NCBI GenBank assembly: GCA_905178155.1
Contig: CAJINV010000021.1
Location: 545,530 to 609,529 of the forward strand
Reading direction: 5' to 3'
DNA: 64,000 bases
Source: Amoebophrya sp. A120
Taxonomy: Eukaryota > Sar > Dinophyceae > Syndiniales > Amoebophryaceae
Shown: one piece after another, positions 52,001 through 62,400 of the stretch
How the letters are laid out: each line of letters starts with the position of its first letter
Numbering within the stretch: the first letter of the stretch is position 1
The notes under the pieces: generated by a model
The model's database searches: none
The model's input: the letters and a program-made list of their open reading frames with translations, nothing else
Told to the model about the DNA's origin: nothing
Made by a program: the position numbers and the translations under genes

Positions 52001-55000
52001 CGCTTGAAAAAAACTACAGGAAATAAATGAAGCGGGCCTACTGCTACTGTGGGTGGTGAGCCCCCCTCGTCGCGCATTTATTTTCTCGGACGAACAACTA
52101 CTGCGTCGAATGCTAGTACCGCTGCTCGTCGTCCCGAGCCCGACAGCTCCTTCGGATAACTTCGAGCTTGTCATCAACAACTTTGCCTCCTCGTCCTGCT
52201 CGACCGCAGCTTTGGCTTCTTTTTTGGCGGATGACGTCCGGCGGCCTCCCTTCATGAAAGAACCGGCGTTATTTTCAACAAGTAACTGCTGTTGCGCGAC
52301 CATCGCGTGGCTTTGCTGTTCGCTGATCAACTGTTCCAATTACAAACAATTTCCGCTTTAACGGAGCGGGTCCCGAATTTTGCGAAAGGGCTGCGAGGTT
52401 TTTGCGAGTTTAACGATTCTGCGTCTCGCGCCGCGCCAGTCACGACACAACGAGACACACGCGCCCCGCCGAGCAGGCGAAAACCCCGGGACAACAGGCG
52501 AAGCGCGGAATCCCGACAACTGGGATCAGTCATAGCATCGGGCTCAAAATTGAGCCCGCTGGCACGGTCGTCTCTCCAAAGGCGCGCCAAGACCCAACAA
52601 AGGAATGGGACTCGAGGCAAGGCGGACCACGCGAAGGCCGGCCGGCCGGCGGCCTCTGCGTGCGGCCAGGCTCACCCATGCCAAAACGCCCGTGGAGGCG
52701 CTCTGCGCTAGAACACCCACTGCGGGCCGCCAGCCACATGAAACAAAAACTGCAGGCAGCCAGCCACGCGGCCGCCCGGCCACACAGGCGCACCATCCAA
52801 CTTGCAAGCACAACGGCAACACAAAACCAACCATGCCCCCACGCCGCTCGCCCCCCCAATTATATGAATGGCCCGGGCGGCTTGGTGCCGGCACCTGGCA
52901 ACAAGCTTCCGCGGGCGGGCGGCGTCGCCCACAAGGCCCATCCCCTGCCCGGGCCACGCGCCCGCCCGCGGAGCCAAAGGTCGGCGCCCCGGGCCATGCT
53001 TGCATGGCTTCCCGTGGCGGCTGGGGGCGGGAACACAAAAGAAAACGGCTGCCCTTTTGGGTTTGTTCATCTTCCCGGGAAATCTGCGAGACCTTTGCGA
53101 GATATCGCGAGATGCACGCAAAAAGAGGCGCCCGAACTTTTGCGAGATTTTTGCGAAAATTTTGCGAGATTTTTGCGAACAGGCTTAGAAATTGACTATC
53201 CCGGAAAACGATTTTTCGGATTTCCGGTTTTTCCGAGCAAACAGGCTTAGTAATTTTGCGAGATTCTTGCGAAACGGGTCCCGGATTTTTGCGAAATTTT
53301 TGCGAACAGGCTTACTGGCTCGCTTTCGTCTTTTTCGATTTTTTTGGGCGCAATTTCTGCCGCCGGACACCGAAGCGGCTCTTCTGGGTTTCCCCACCCT
53401 GCTCCCCACCCCCAGGCCCCCCACCCAAGAGGCCCCCGCGCGCCGGCAAGGCAAGCGGCGCAAGGCGCTGCCGGCCCAATAAAGAGAGCCAGCCCGGCAG
53501 CCACCCAGGCCAGACGCACAACCTGCGGCCGCGCTAGGCTGCCCAACCAAGGACGCCGATGCGCCAATGTGACGCGCTGGCGCGCCAGTCTTACTTGCAA
53601 GGGCAACAGCGGCCGCCTCCTGCGTGTCTGGCCAGCCCTCTGGCCCGCCAATGCACGGGGCGGCCACGAGGGGCGCCAGGCAACCTGTCGACCGGCCCAA
53701 GCAACGTCGGCAACCAGAGAACGCAAATACGGCCCGGGGCTAGGTAGCCGGAGCGCCGCCGGGCGGCCACAACTCTTCAACCACGGGGGCTAGCCAAAAC
53801 CTGGCCCGCGACTTCTTGTGCTGGTTATTTCTTTGGAAAGGTGCGCGAGGGAGTCAGCTCGTAGGAGGTGTGCGGGCGACCCTCCCCAGCCAGCTTGTTA
53901 AGGCGGCCCATTCGGGATCGCGGCTAAGCTCACAGTCGGCCTCTTCGTTGTCCCTCCCGAAGGGAGCGACAAAAGACGAGGTCCGGGCGCGGCCAGCTTT
54001 CGCCAAAACGCCACAAGTTGCAGCGGAAAACCCCGCATAACCAATCTGAAGCAAGTCAACAAATCTCGCAAAAACGTCGCAAAAGCCTCGCAAAATTGGA
54101 AGCCCCTTCCGTTAAAGGCGGAAATTGTTTGTAATCCAGTTCTTGCTGCAAACCTGGACTCAGGCAGGTCCGCTGCTTTGCCAGCACGCGAAGCAACACG
54201 GTCAGCAGCCGCTGCACTGCTTGGTGGGTTTTGGCGTGCACAATTTCCGGTCGTTCGGGAGCTTGGATTGCAGCAATCAGCGAGGAGAATGGTGTTGGCG
54301 GAGCTGGTGCCGGAGCGCCTTGTGTTGTTGTAATAGTCGTTTTCAAACCAACATCTGTTGTATGCAGAGTAAGTTTCCTTTCCCCGAACAGCACGTGGTT
54401 GTGGTGTTTGCATGTTGATAAAAACTTAAACTTTTGCATGCGGTTTTTGCATGACATAACCTGACATCGATCCTAGTCAGCACGACAAGTGTTACACTGT
54501 AAGTTGTTGGCGAAATTTGCGATGCCTTTATCTTGTACGCTGTTCTACTTGTACGGACACGGGAATTTTCTTTGTATTGCATAATGCGCAAATGAACCGC
54601 AATAAAGGAGTGAAGTTTCTTTATTGAATTGTATTTCCCATCCCGACGTCCATCCCCTTGCGAGTTCGCTCGACTGCTTCTGCAGAAGGGCGAGCAACGA
54701 CCGCAGCACGACAAAAAGGCTCGGCGAAAACGGGTCGAAAGCATGCGGCTCTCGCAACTGGTGATCAGGAGCGTCAATTCGAGCATCTGGATTTTCCACT
54801 TCGGCCTGTGCTGCTGTCTGCGCTACTACAGATGTCGTACTGAAGGGCGGTGGACCACCAGTTGTGAAGTGCGAAGCTGTCGCTGTATCGATTCGGTCTT
54901 GAGCCCGAACTGATACCGCGTTCAGCTCCTTCCTCGTGAGCTCTTCCTCCACGTGCGATCGAACGTGTGCGAAGATGGAGGGCCGGTCTTGCGCTTCGAC

Positions 55001-57621
55001 ATCGCTTGTGCTCCTGCCGAAGGAAAAAAGGAATGAAGTAGATGCTGGCGTAGTTCTTCTTGTCAGCACGCTAGGATCTTGATCTTGCTCCGTTTTTGTA
55101 GTTGACGTACTAGCGCCGGCTGCCGGCTGGACATGTGGTTGCCCAGCTGCACTACATCGGTGCTGGTCCCCGTTATCGATAGCAAGCCACCACCTCTTGT
55201 TTTCAAAACCGTACGCCCCGGTGCCCAACAGAAACCACCACAAGGAGCTGCTCCAGTGGGGTGGTGATAAGAACTGGTCTTCTTGTGCTTGCTGACCAGG
55301 AGCACGATCGTGGTCAAAAAGATCCGAGATGTAGTTGTTGATACAAATCGTGCTGGACGACTGCCACGACCTCTCGAGGTCAAGCATCTTCATCGCCGTA
55401 CTCCTTGCAAGAGCCTCGTAAAACAGCGACTGCAAGGCCCCGGAGCTGGTGGAAGAACCTGCAGTGGAAGTTGTAGATCCTGGGGCCGCCGCGAAGTAGT
55501 CTTCCACACCGGTGCAGCTGGCCGTGTAAAATGAAACCCCCCGAAGGAGCAAGCGACGCAGGTATCGGGATTGAAGGGACGAATCGCGGGCGGGATGGTT
55601 GCTGTTCAAATGGAACGATTTGTCTTTCATTACGCCTACGTGGTTATTTAGAGCCCGGGCGAGAAGCTCGGTTGCGGGAACAGGAGAAGCCGGCTCGTTT
55701 ATCTTTATCCGCGACGACGGTTGGTACAAAGAACCTGCGCTTTTTGCTAAACTGCAGGGCCACGACGTTGAGATGCCTGACCCTCCTGTCCCGGTCTCGT
55801 TTGCTGCATGATCTAACTCTACTTCGCTCTGTTTTTTCTTGTTCTTCGACAGAACTGAGGACGTGCCGCCTCGACTGGAGGATTGAGCGCCACTCATTCC
55901 CTCCGTGTTCTTTTCAGTGTGTTCTCTGTTCTTGAACAACGAATCCGTGTGGCGTTCGAAGTCCGACGCGGTGATTATCGCCGGGGTGCCGTCGACGGTG
56001 CTCCCCGTTACTGTGTAGCCCATCGTCGTGGCTGGTGCACTTGTCTCATCTACTGCATGTTGTTCATCATGATCTGTGAGATCATTTTTCATTGCTTTTT
56101 CGCCGGTGCCAGAAGGCGAAGAATAGGAAGGCGTTAACAACCTTGCTCTGTAGTGACACTGAAACATCTCCTCCGTCTTTTTCTCTTCGTCCACTAGAAG
56201 CTGCTGCAGCACCAAGCGGGTTCCCAGCTGCTTTCCGGCCCAGCGAGTCACGTCTTCGGTGGCAACGGTCTCCTGCCCCTGGTGCCGGAACGCGGCTTGA
56301 CACAGGTATACGCGCTCCTGCGCGCCCCCAGGTGTGAAATACGTTCCCACATCCTCTTTCATCCGGCGGAAAGTCTTCTCCAAGGCCTCACTCACGATCT
56401 CCACCCCGTGCGACAGGTCGGCGTAGGTGAGGAGTGAATTTTCTGGTTGTGGGGATGGAAGATGAGATTTTTGAGACGTCGTGTGGTCTTCCGCGCCGCT
56501 TCGCGCTGCTGTCGTTGTTGTACTAGCAGATGGCGGCGGTGGCCATTTTCGGCCTCGAATATGTTCTTGCGCAGGGGCAGTGGAGGAGGAGCTCCTCGCG
56601 CTCCCTTCGAATAACAAGCACAGCTGCGCAACTTTCTCGCTACTCGGCGTCCCTTGACGCAAGAGAATCAAAGCTGCGCAGAAGACAAACGGGGACAAAT
56701 GCTCCAGTTTCGGTGCAGGCTCGTTGATTTGCCGTATCTGGTCGAGCACGAGTTCCTCCAGGGCTTGCTGCTTGCTTTTCGACAATCTATTTCTATTTGA
56801 GTCCCCGCTTATTTTTGATTTTGTAGCAGCTGCGCTGGTAGCCGGAGCACCACCTCCACCTCCATCCGCTTCTAGAAGAAGTTCTCCGCCTAAGAAGAGC
56901 CCCGCCGTGTCCGCATGCTCCACCTCGTCATCTGAAGAAGGTTCATCTTCGTAGTAGAATTCGTTCGGTATTTCGATCGTGGTCTTCTCTGGTTCGCTGT
57001 ACCAGTGGAAAAGCGCCGCGACCTCCGAAACTTTGTCCACCCCCAGGAACTCCAAAAATTGCCAGCGGCTCCAAAGTAAAACCGGTCGTGGGCCGCGGTC
57101 GTGCGGCGAGGAGCAGGACCCCGTCTGTTGATCTTTCGTGCTGGTGGTGGCCCTTGGGAAATAAAGATGATCTGCGGCTGCAAGCTCCCTTGCCACGTGG
57201 ATAAAATGGATCAAAGCGTAGATATTGACGTGTTGGAAAGCGAGGAGTGGCTTCGGCATCATCCTGTGATCATGTTCCGGTCGTGTTGCATCCGGGTCGT
57301 AGTTGTTATAAAATGCAAAAATGTCTGGGTCTGGAAGAATTCACGTTTGTCATGCTTGTCTGGCATGACTCTTAAATCTGTCATGCACGTTACCCAAGAG
57401 CTCCGTTTTTCTGTGATGCAGAAGCGCAGTTTGTCATGCAGAATAGGCAACACCTAGGAGCTCAGAAACTTGTCATGCTGAGCCAGCATTTGTAGCCTCA
57501 TCATGAGACGCCACCCAGCATCACAAGTTTCCAGACCCAGACATTTTTACATTTGATAGTTGTCGTGGTTCTTGTCGCGCCGAAGCAACAAACGCTCGCT
57601 CTTCACGACTAGTTGGCCCAT
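46049..57621 (-). CDS. very large low-complexity protein, function unknown
   Basis: Seven or more exons, roughly 2,300 residues. Begins MGQLVVKSERLLLRRDKNHD, an EF-hand-like loop split by an introner, then HVNIYALIHFIHVARELAAA, RPVLLWSRWQFLEFLG and long Ser/Thr/Gly-rich stretches. Short ordered islands occur (QQALEELVLDQIRQINEPAP; LSPFVFCAALILLR; SHGVEIVSEALEKTFRRM; SLRLKPRWKPRLVASFFKK). Ends DTQEEKS and TAA at 46049. Five introners are resolved (46828, 47467, 49621, 52340, 57307), three of them 0.6-1.8 kb; a further intron near 54420-54585 was not resolved, so the N-terminal 905-residue part and the rest are joined by inference. No family recognised. Confidence 0.55.
46828..47071. mobile_element. 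introner (family 5-like) in large gene
   Basis: Starts TATGGGGTTCTCAAATGTTA, ends ACGCTTGAGAATCCCGTA; TSD GATGC/GATGT (4 of 5). Removal gives LEQNINIKPAAG. Confidence 0.82.
47467..49057. mobile_element. long introner (1.6 kb) with GC-rich cargo
   Basis: TIRs of about 50 bp (starts TATAACAGGCTCAGATGTCT, ends AGACATCTGAGCCTGTTATA); TSD ACTTT on both sides. Cargo has no transposase-like frame; it has internal repeats around GATTTTCGCAAAGCTAGACC (48221, 48349 and a diverged copy at 48449). Removal gives VGSESGNAVFNGG. Confidence 0.92.
49760..50055. repeat. tandem repeat, about 105-bp unit, roughly three copies
   Basis: Each unit holds AGTGGGGGAAGGGTGTTCGG and GGCGCGCGCATAGTGGCTTA-like segments. 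Inside the 49621 introner. Confidence 0.85.
50078..50160. repeat. short tandem repeat of GGTCACCTGTC(A/G)A
   Basis: About seven units of 13 bp, immediately after the 105-bp repeat and inside the same introner. Confidence 0.85.
52340..54134. mobile_element. long introner (1.8 kb) with GC-rich cargo
   Basis: Starts TTACAAACAATTTCCGCTTT, ends GGCGGAAATTGTTTGTAA; TSD TCCAA/TCCAG (4 of 5). Ends TTAC...GTAA differ from the TAT type. Cargo repeats TTTTGCGAGATTTTTGCGAA-like units around 53140-53310. Removal gives GLQQELEQLISEQQ, an exact join. Confidence 0.88.
57307..57558. mobile_element. introner (family 2) in large gene
   Basis: Starts TATAAAATGCAAAAATGTCT, ends GACATTTTTACATTTGATA; TSD GTTGT on both sides. 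Removal gives DKNHDNYDPDATR. Confidence 0.92.
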
Positions 57622-57639
57622 CTTGGTTCGGACGTCTTT

Positions 57640-58250
57640 TGCTTTCTGTAATAAGTTGTACGAAGGAGAAAAAAGCCACCGCTTTCTTAGGTAGCTTCAA
57701 ACCACCGACAGGCTACTCCTACTTCTAGTTTTAAAGTCCCTCGATTACAATGAAGATTTCACCTAAAAGTACCACAACGTCCTTGACACGTTAGCTGTAG
57801 TTGCACGTATGAATTTGGATCTTCGTAGTACGATTGCTTTTTTATGCAGATTCCCCTCGTTCACCTCATCGCTCTACCGCTCCTTTCTTTCACTTCTGTG
57901 AACACGACCATGTGCAAAAGCAAAACAAACCACATTTTTCACGGATATCTTCGTCAACATACCGGTCGTGCAGTAGGTGGAGACTTTTTTGGTGTTACGT
58001 TGACCTTCCTACATAATTGTCTTCATTTTTTAAAAACTTCAATTTATCTCATCATACATCAGCTCGCAGATGAAGTTTCTTCTTCCAATCGCATTTGCAA
58101 GTAACGGTCAAACACTTTCGACTCTGCCAGACTGTCTCGCCGCGCGCTGTGTGCCTGAGGAATAGCCCGACCAGCTCGCGCTCTCCCTCTCTGCACCTGC
58201 AGCCCGTGCTTTTCTTTTACTGCAAGCCTGCGCAATCCTATTTCTCGCAT
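57640..58250 (-). pseudogene. duplicated last exon and spacer of the membrane protein gene (empty-site copy)
   Basis: 57640-58140 is a diverged copy of 61860-62400 plus the exon beyond it. It encodes RRDSLAESKVFDRYLQMRL to SSAS and a stop, parallel to RDSVAESKAFDRYLQVRL in the full gene. It lacks the introner that interrupts the full gene at 62401, the target being the uninterrupted CAGAC at 58128-58132. Upstream frames do not continue the membrane protein, so this is a fragment, unless it is the last exon of another diverged gene. Confidence 0.7.
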
Positions 58251-58653
58251 GGTGAAGTAGTAGTAGTGTGATAGATTTCCCGAGGCGTTCAGAGGATCGC
58301 TACAGAAATCAGCGAACTCGTTGCGAGTTCTTCGTCCAGGTCAACAACTTCAACTGGGAGGTTACTCTTGAAGTGTCTCCTGCAGTCCTTCACTAAGCTC
58401 ACGCTAACTCTCAAATTTCGCTTGCCATTTACAAGGCAAATAAATCGTAAATTTGCATAAAAAAGTTTTGTACACAAAAGTAAAAAAGCCGCCGCTCTGC
58501 ATAAAAAAATCAGCGCTGCGTACCTGTATTGCATACGGAGGGCCTATAGCTACATGTACATTCGTCTATCAGTATTACTACACTCATCACTGAATACTTC
58601 CGTGCCTTCCTGCTTGTTCTAAACTAAAGTTATAAAAATGTACCATATTATTT
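58251..58653. other. intergenic spacer
   Basis: No supported gene or repeat. A minus frame at 58289-58534 has a hydrophobic stretch but no other support. Confidence 0.45.
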
Positions 58654-59040
58654 TCAAACAGCACTGCGGCTCATCTTCAAATCCGGCATCACCGCAACAT
58701 CATCATCATCATCTTCTCGCACGCTGGAACGTTGTGCACAGATGCAAGAAACATTGTTAGTGCAACTTTGTGACGCGCAACTACATACAAAACGATTGCA
58801 TCTGTCATGCTGGGCATGCGTTGTAAGGTCCATTCAGGCGCGTTTTTACGTGCCGTCAGTGCATGACGGGCTCCTGTTCTCGTCATGCCAAACAAATTTG
58901 CAATGCTGTTCCTGCAAAAAAGTTACACCTACAATCTTTATTTTCTCTTGGATAACACATTCATCTAGTACATTAATCTTCGCGCAGCCATCAACAGCTT
59001 CTTGTTTTTCAGTGGAACTTCGTGTTGAGAAATGTGATCA
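58654..59040 (-). CDS. possible C-terminal exons of an unidentified gene
   Basis: Without the introner at 58741 an open minus frame reads STEKQEAVDGCAKINVLDEC and on through QRSSVREDDDDDVAVMPDLK to a stop at 58654-58656. Its support is that removing the introner keeps the frame open, as in the clear genes. Upstream exons are not identified. Confidence 0.3.
58741..58954. mobile_element. introner (family 3), the one copy outside a recognised gene
   Basis: Left end degenerate (GATGCAAGAAACATTG), right end TTTTCTCTTGGATA; TSD GCACA/ACACA (4 of 5). Body matches the 16485 copy. Confidence 0.75.
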
Positions 59041-59713
59041 ACTGGAGGTAGTTTTTGCTTGCGATGCCCAGCATACGGTCAGAAAGTCTGCAAAAACGTG
59101 GAACGGCCGGGCTCGTCTCCCACTTCCGGAAGGACTGGGCATATTTTTTTTTTTATATATTATGTCCACATCCATCTTACTACCCATACAAAAACATCAT
59201 TTCATCTTCCCATAAAAGAACAAAGCGCGAACAACTACAAATCACTTAAATCAAAAGGAGAGCCATGACGGCGCACCGCAGTAATATACCCGCCTCCTGG
59301 TGCTGGCCCTTCTGGGTTGTAGTCGATCAAATTGGTCACGCACTCTGCGTTCAGCAACAAAATAACCCGCGTTGTCGCCGTTGCCGTCGCGACCGTGGCT
59401 GTGGTGAACGGCAATTTTGGGAAATCTATGCGGTTACGATCCTCAACGGATGTGGAAGCTACCAGCTATGAGCTCCGAAATTGCGCGTGCATTGGGTTCA
59501 CATCAAACAACCCTGCAGCCGCGCAATCAAAGACCCATCAATGGTCTTCTTCATTTCTTCGTCCTGGTTGCCCTCTCATCATGCGCTACATGATGATGAT
59601 GTTGAGGACCATCAAAAATAACAGCATAGGCATGCAAGTGCAGTAGTTGCAAGCTCTGTACGAATACCGATAGCATGCATGGCTACGACTTTGCATTCAA
59701 ACAGAAATTATTA
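59041..59713. other. intergenic spacer
   Basis: No supported gene; short plus-strand frames only. Includes a T-rich stretch near 59145. Confidence 0.4.
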
Positions 59714-61756
59714 TTATCGGGCACACGTCAATACTTTCTTCTCGCTTGTTTCATCATTAATTCGGCCCATCCCCACGATACTTCCATGTCCATCCGGGAA
59801 GTTCGTAATGAAGTACTCGCCGTCGCCGTGCTTTTCCCTGTCGTACTCCTCGCTGACGGCTGCATGATATTGAGGATTCGAGGTTTCATCTTTCAACCCT
59901 AGATATAGTTAAAACACGACGCTGAAGAGATAAAGAGCCGTAAAGTCACGATGTAAAAAAAAACAAAAAAAAAATTGGCAAACTTACTGTATTCCTTCCC
60001 ATATATATTCACTGCCCGCTGCCTGACATAGTATCGGTTCCCCTGCTGCACCAGCTCGCGCGTTGCTCCATTCGGTAAGATGATACTCATGCTCCTCCCA
60101 TCCCCATTGATGTTCGATGGTGAGAAATCACCTTCAGGTGTCGCCTCTCCGGACATCAGAAACGAGGACGCAACACCGCTGCCCTCCGAAAGGGCGCCGG
60201 AGCAGTACTGACCGTGCTCATCACGGTCCAGCTTTTTGTCCTGATTGCGATCAACCGACTCCGGGCAGGCCTCCGCTTCCGCACCCTCCAGGTACCCGCT
60301 CTCGTCGGCGTCCAGGAGATCGAACTGCGCCGCGTTGGAAACGTCTTGGGACGTGACGCCGTACTCGACAGCGAGGTCCACCTATCCAAAGGAAAAGCGT
60401 TATCGCGATCACTCTTATCAGCAAACAAAGTTCGACTCGTCCTCTTTTTGAGAAAAGCAAGCTACTTCTCGAGGCGTTGCGAAGCATGCTGATTGGGGGC
60501 TTGCGATGAAGCTATCGCTTATTTGTCGCATTGCTTTGAGCGTCAATGGCCTCGCAATATCCCGAGGGGGTCTTGTTTCTGGTTTGGTCTGCTTGTTCAG
60601 GCATGAGGCCCATTTGTATGCCCACACCACCCCTGGCAAAATGTCGTCGAAATAAGTTGGCCCTTTCGTACGAAGGTCTGTCCCGGAAGCGATGACATGT
60701 GCTCGAAGAATGGACTTGCACAACGGGTTCTGCCCTTTTCCAGAAGGTCCTACCTACAAAGGCGCAAGTAGAGCCAGTGCGAAATAGTATTTCGCACTGG
60801 CCTTGTATTACAAGGCCAAAGTTCGGGCACGTATCATCGTGTCCGGGAAGGTCCAGGCAGACTTTTGCGCGAATAGGCCAGTTTTCGGGTAAATGCTTGT
60901 GGGGCCTGGCCAAAAAAATGACCAAAAGAGCACCACTTCTTGAGCGGTTGTCGGAGTCCTCCGCGAGAGGCCTCCCCTCTCCCGCAAATGAACAAGTAGA
61001 CCACGTATGAAAGTAGAAAACTCCTCTGGTGGGCATGGCGAACATATTGTCCGAAGCAATGCGCAAAGCCTATTCCGAAGCGCAGCCTGTCCGGGAGGTA
61101 AATAAAGGGCGCCAAAGCATGGACTCGGACCGACACTTCCACGAAGAATGGTTTTCTTTCCGGAATAAAATGGGCTGAACTTTGGCTATATTAATGTATG
61201 TGTTCAAACGATAGCGATAGCGCTTTTTTTTGGATACCGCCGTCATCGTCTTCACGTGTTTCTGCGACGCTGCCGCAATCTTGCGCGCTTGCGTGAGAAT
61301 GCGCAAGCGACGCTTCGGCAAAGCAACCGAAGTTGCAGGCTTGTTTGCGTTGTGGTTCATCTGGGTCTTGAACGCGCTGGGTCGGTCTGGCGGACTGGAA
61401 CCTGTGTTATTCTGCGTTGGTTTTTTAACTGCCGAGCGAGTGACTTGCTCAGAATCATTCGTCAAATCAGAATCAGAATGCATGAGCATCCACATCCATT
61501 GTAAAATTGAGCGCACTGAGGCGCGTGATAAAGTGAAAATCTACGATAATGAATACCCTTCCCAGAGCCGGTTTTGCGGCCATACGCCCCCCCCCCCCCC
61601 CTTGGAGATCTGCGGCGCTCCCACGGGGCTGAAAATATCGGCCGCTTTATCCACCACGGCTTCCTCCAGGGAAAGCGCGGCCAACGGCAACGAGAGGAAC
61701 AAGAACATCACACGCAAACACAGCATGTTAACACGCATGATTGCTTCTTTTTCCAC
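59714..61756 (-). CDS. secreted EF-hand protein
   Basis: Starts MEKEAIMRVNMLCLRVMFLF followed by LSLPLAALS, a good signal peptide. A poly-Gly run is coded by the 16-base C homopolymer near 61591, so its length is doubtful. Then a basic region (ALPKRRLRILTQARK) and, after an 854-bp introner, two EF-hand loops: DADESGYLEGAE and DRNQDKKLDRDE. A GT-AG intron (59899-59987) precedes the last exon, which reads EYDREKHGDGEYFITNFPDG and ends VLTCAR. A small intron near 61520-61545 joins the leader exon to the rest but its exact edges are unclear. Likely calcium-binding in the secretory system or outside the cell. Confidence 0.65.
59899..59987 (-). other. ordinary GT-AG intron, 89 bp
   Basis: Minus strand GTAAGTTTGCC...ATATCTAG; joins NIYGKEY to RLKDETSNPQ in frame. 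Confidence 0.75.
60383..61236. mobile_element. long introner (854 bp) in EF-hand gene
   Basis: Starts TATCCAAAGGAAAAGCG, ends CGCTTTTTTTTGGATA; TSD CCACC/CCGCC (4 of 5). Removal gives KTMTADLAVEY. Could be placed as GC-AG. Cargo includes an inverted GTGCGAAATA/TATTTCGCAC pair at 60778-60798. Confidence 0.82.
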
Positions 61757-61859
61757 AAATATATTGTGAATCGGAAGAGAGCTTCTCTCGTATCCTAGCA
61801 GAAGGAATGGGAACGGAGGTGAAAATGATGAAGGTCAAGGTGGAAGCAACATGCCTTCT

Positions 61860-62400
61860 GTAGCGAGTTGTACGAAGGAGGAAAAAACCCACCGGCTGTT
61901 CAGGAAGTTAGTTTCAAACAACCGACAGCCTACTTCTGAAATCCCTCAATTTTCACAATGAAGATTTCACCCAAATAAAGCACCACAACGTCCTTGACAT
62001 ATCAGCTGTAGTTGCACTATGAATTATTATTTGGATCGTAGTTGAAGTTGAAGTAGTTTTCACTGTAGATATTACGAATGCTCTTTTATGCAGAGTCCCC
62101 TCCCCCTCGTTCACCTCATCGCGCTTCGACTCCTGTCTTTCACTTCTGTGAACACGAGGACCATGTGCAAAAGCAAAAGAAACCACTACCACATTGACGT
62201 TGTTCAACATTATAGATATCCTTCTTACATCGACGCATATCGTCGCGCAGATGAGAACTTTTCTGTTGTTACCATCGTCAACCCTAAGTGCATTGTTTTT
62301 TTTTTTATGATCTCTTACTTCATCATACATCAGCTCGCAGAAGTTTCTTCTTCCAATCGCACTTGCAAGTAACGGTCAAACGCTTTCGACTCTGCCACAC
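61860..62400. repeat. segmental duplication, partner of 57640-58140
   Basis: Spacer and 3' flank of the membrane protein gene, with scattered indels against the other copy; shared blocks include AATGAAGATTTCACC and CATACATCAGCTCGCAGA. Each copy begins just upstream of the start of the next minus-strand gene. Confidence 0.8.

Noticed and set aside
52605-53793. Several 150-200 codon frames on both strands
   Set aside because: They lie in the GC-rich cargo of the long introner; no motif, and the frames overlap on both strands, as expected from composition.
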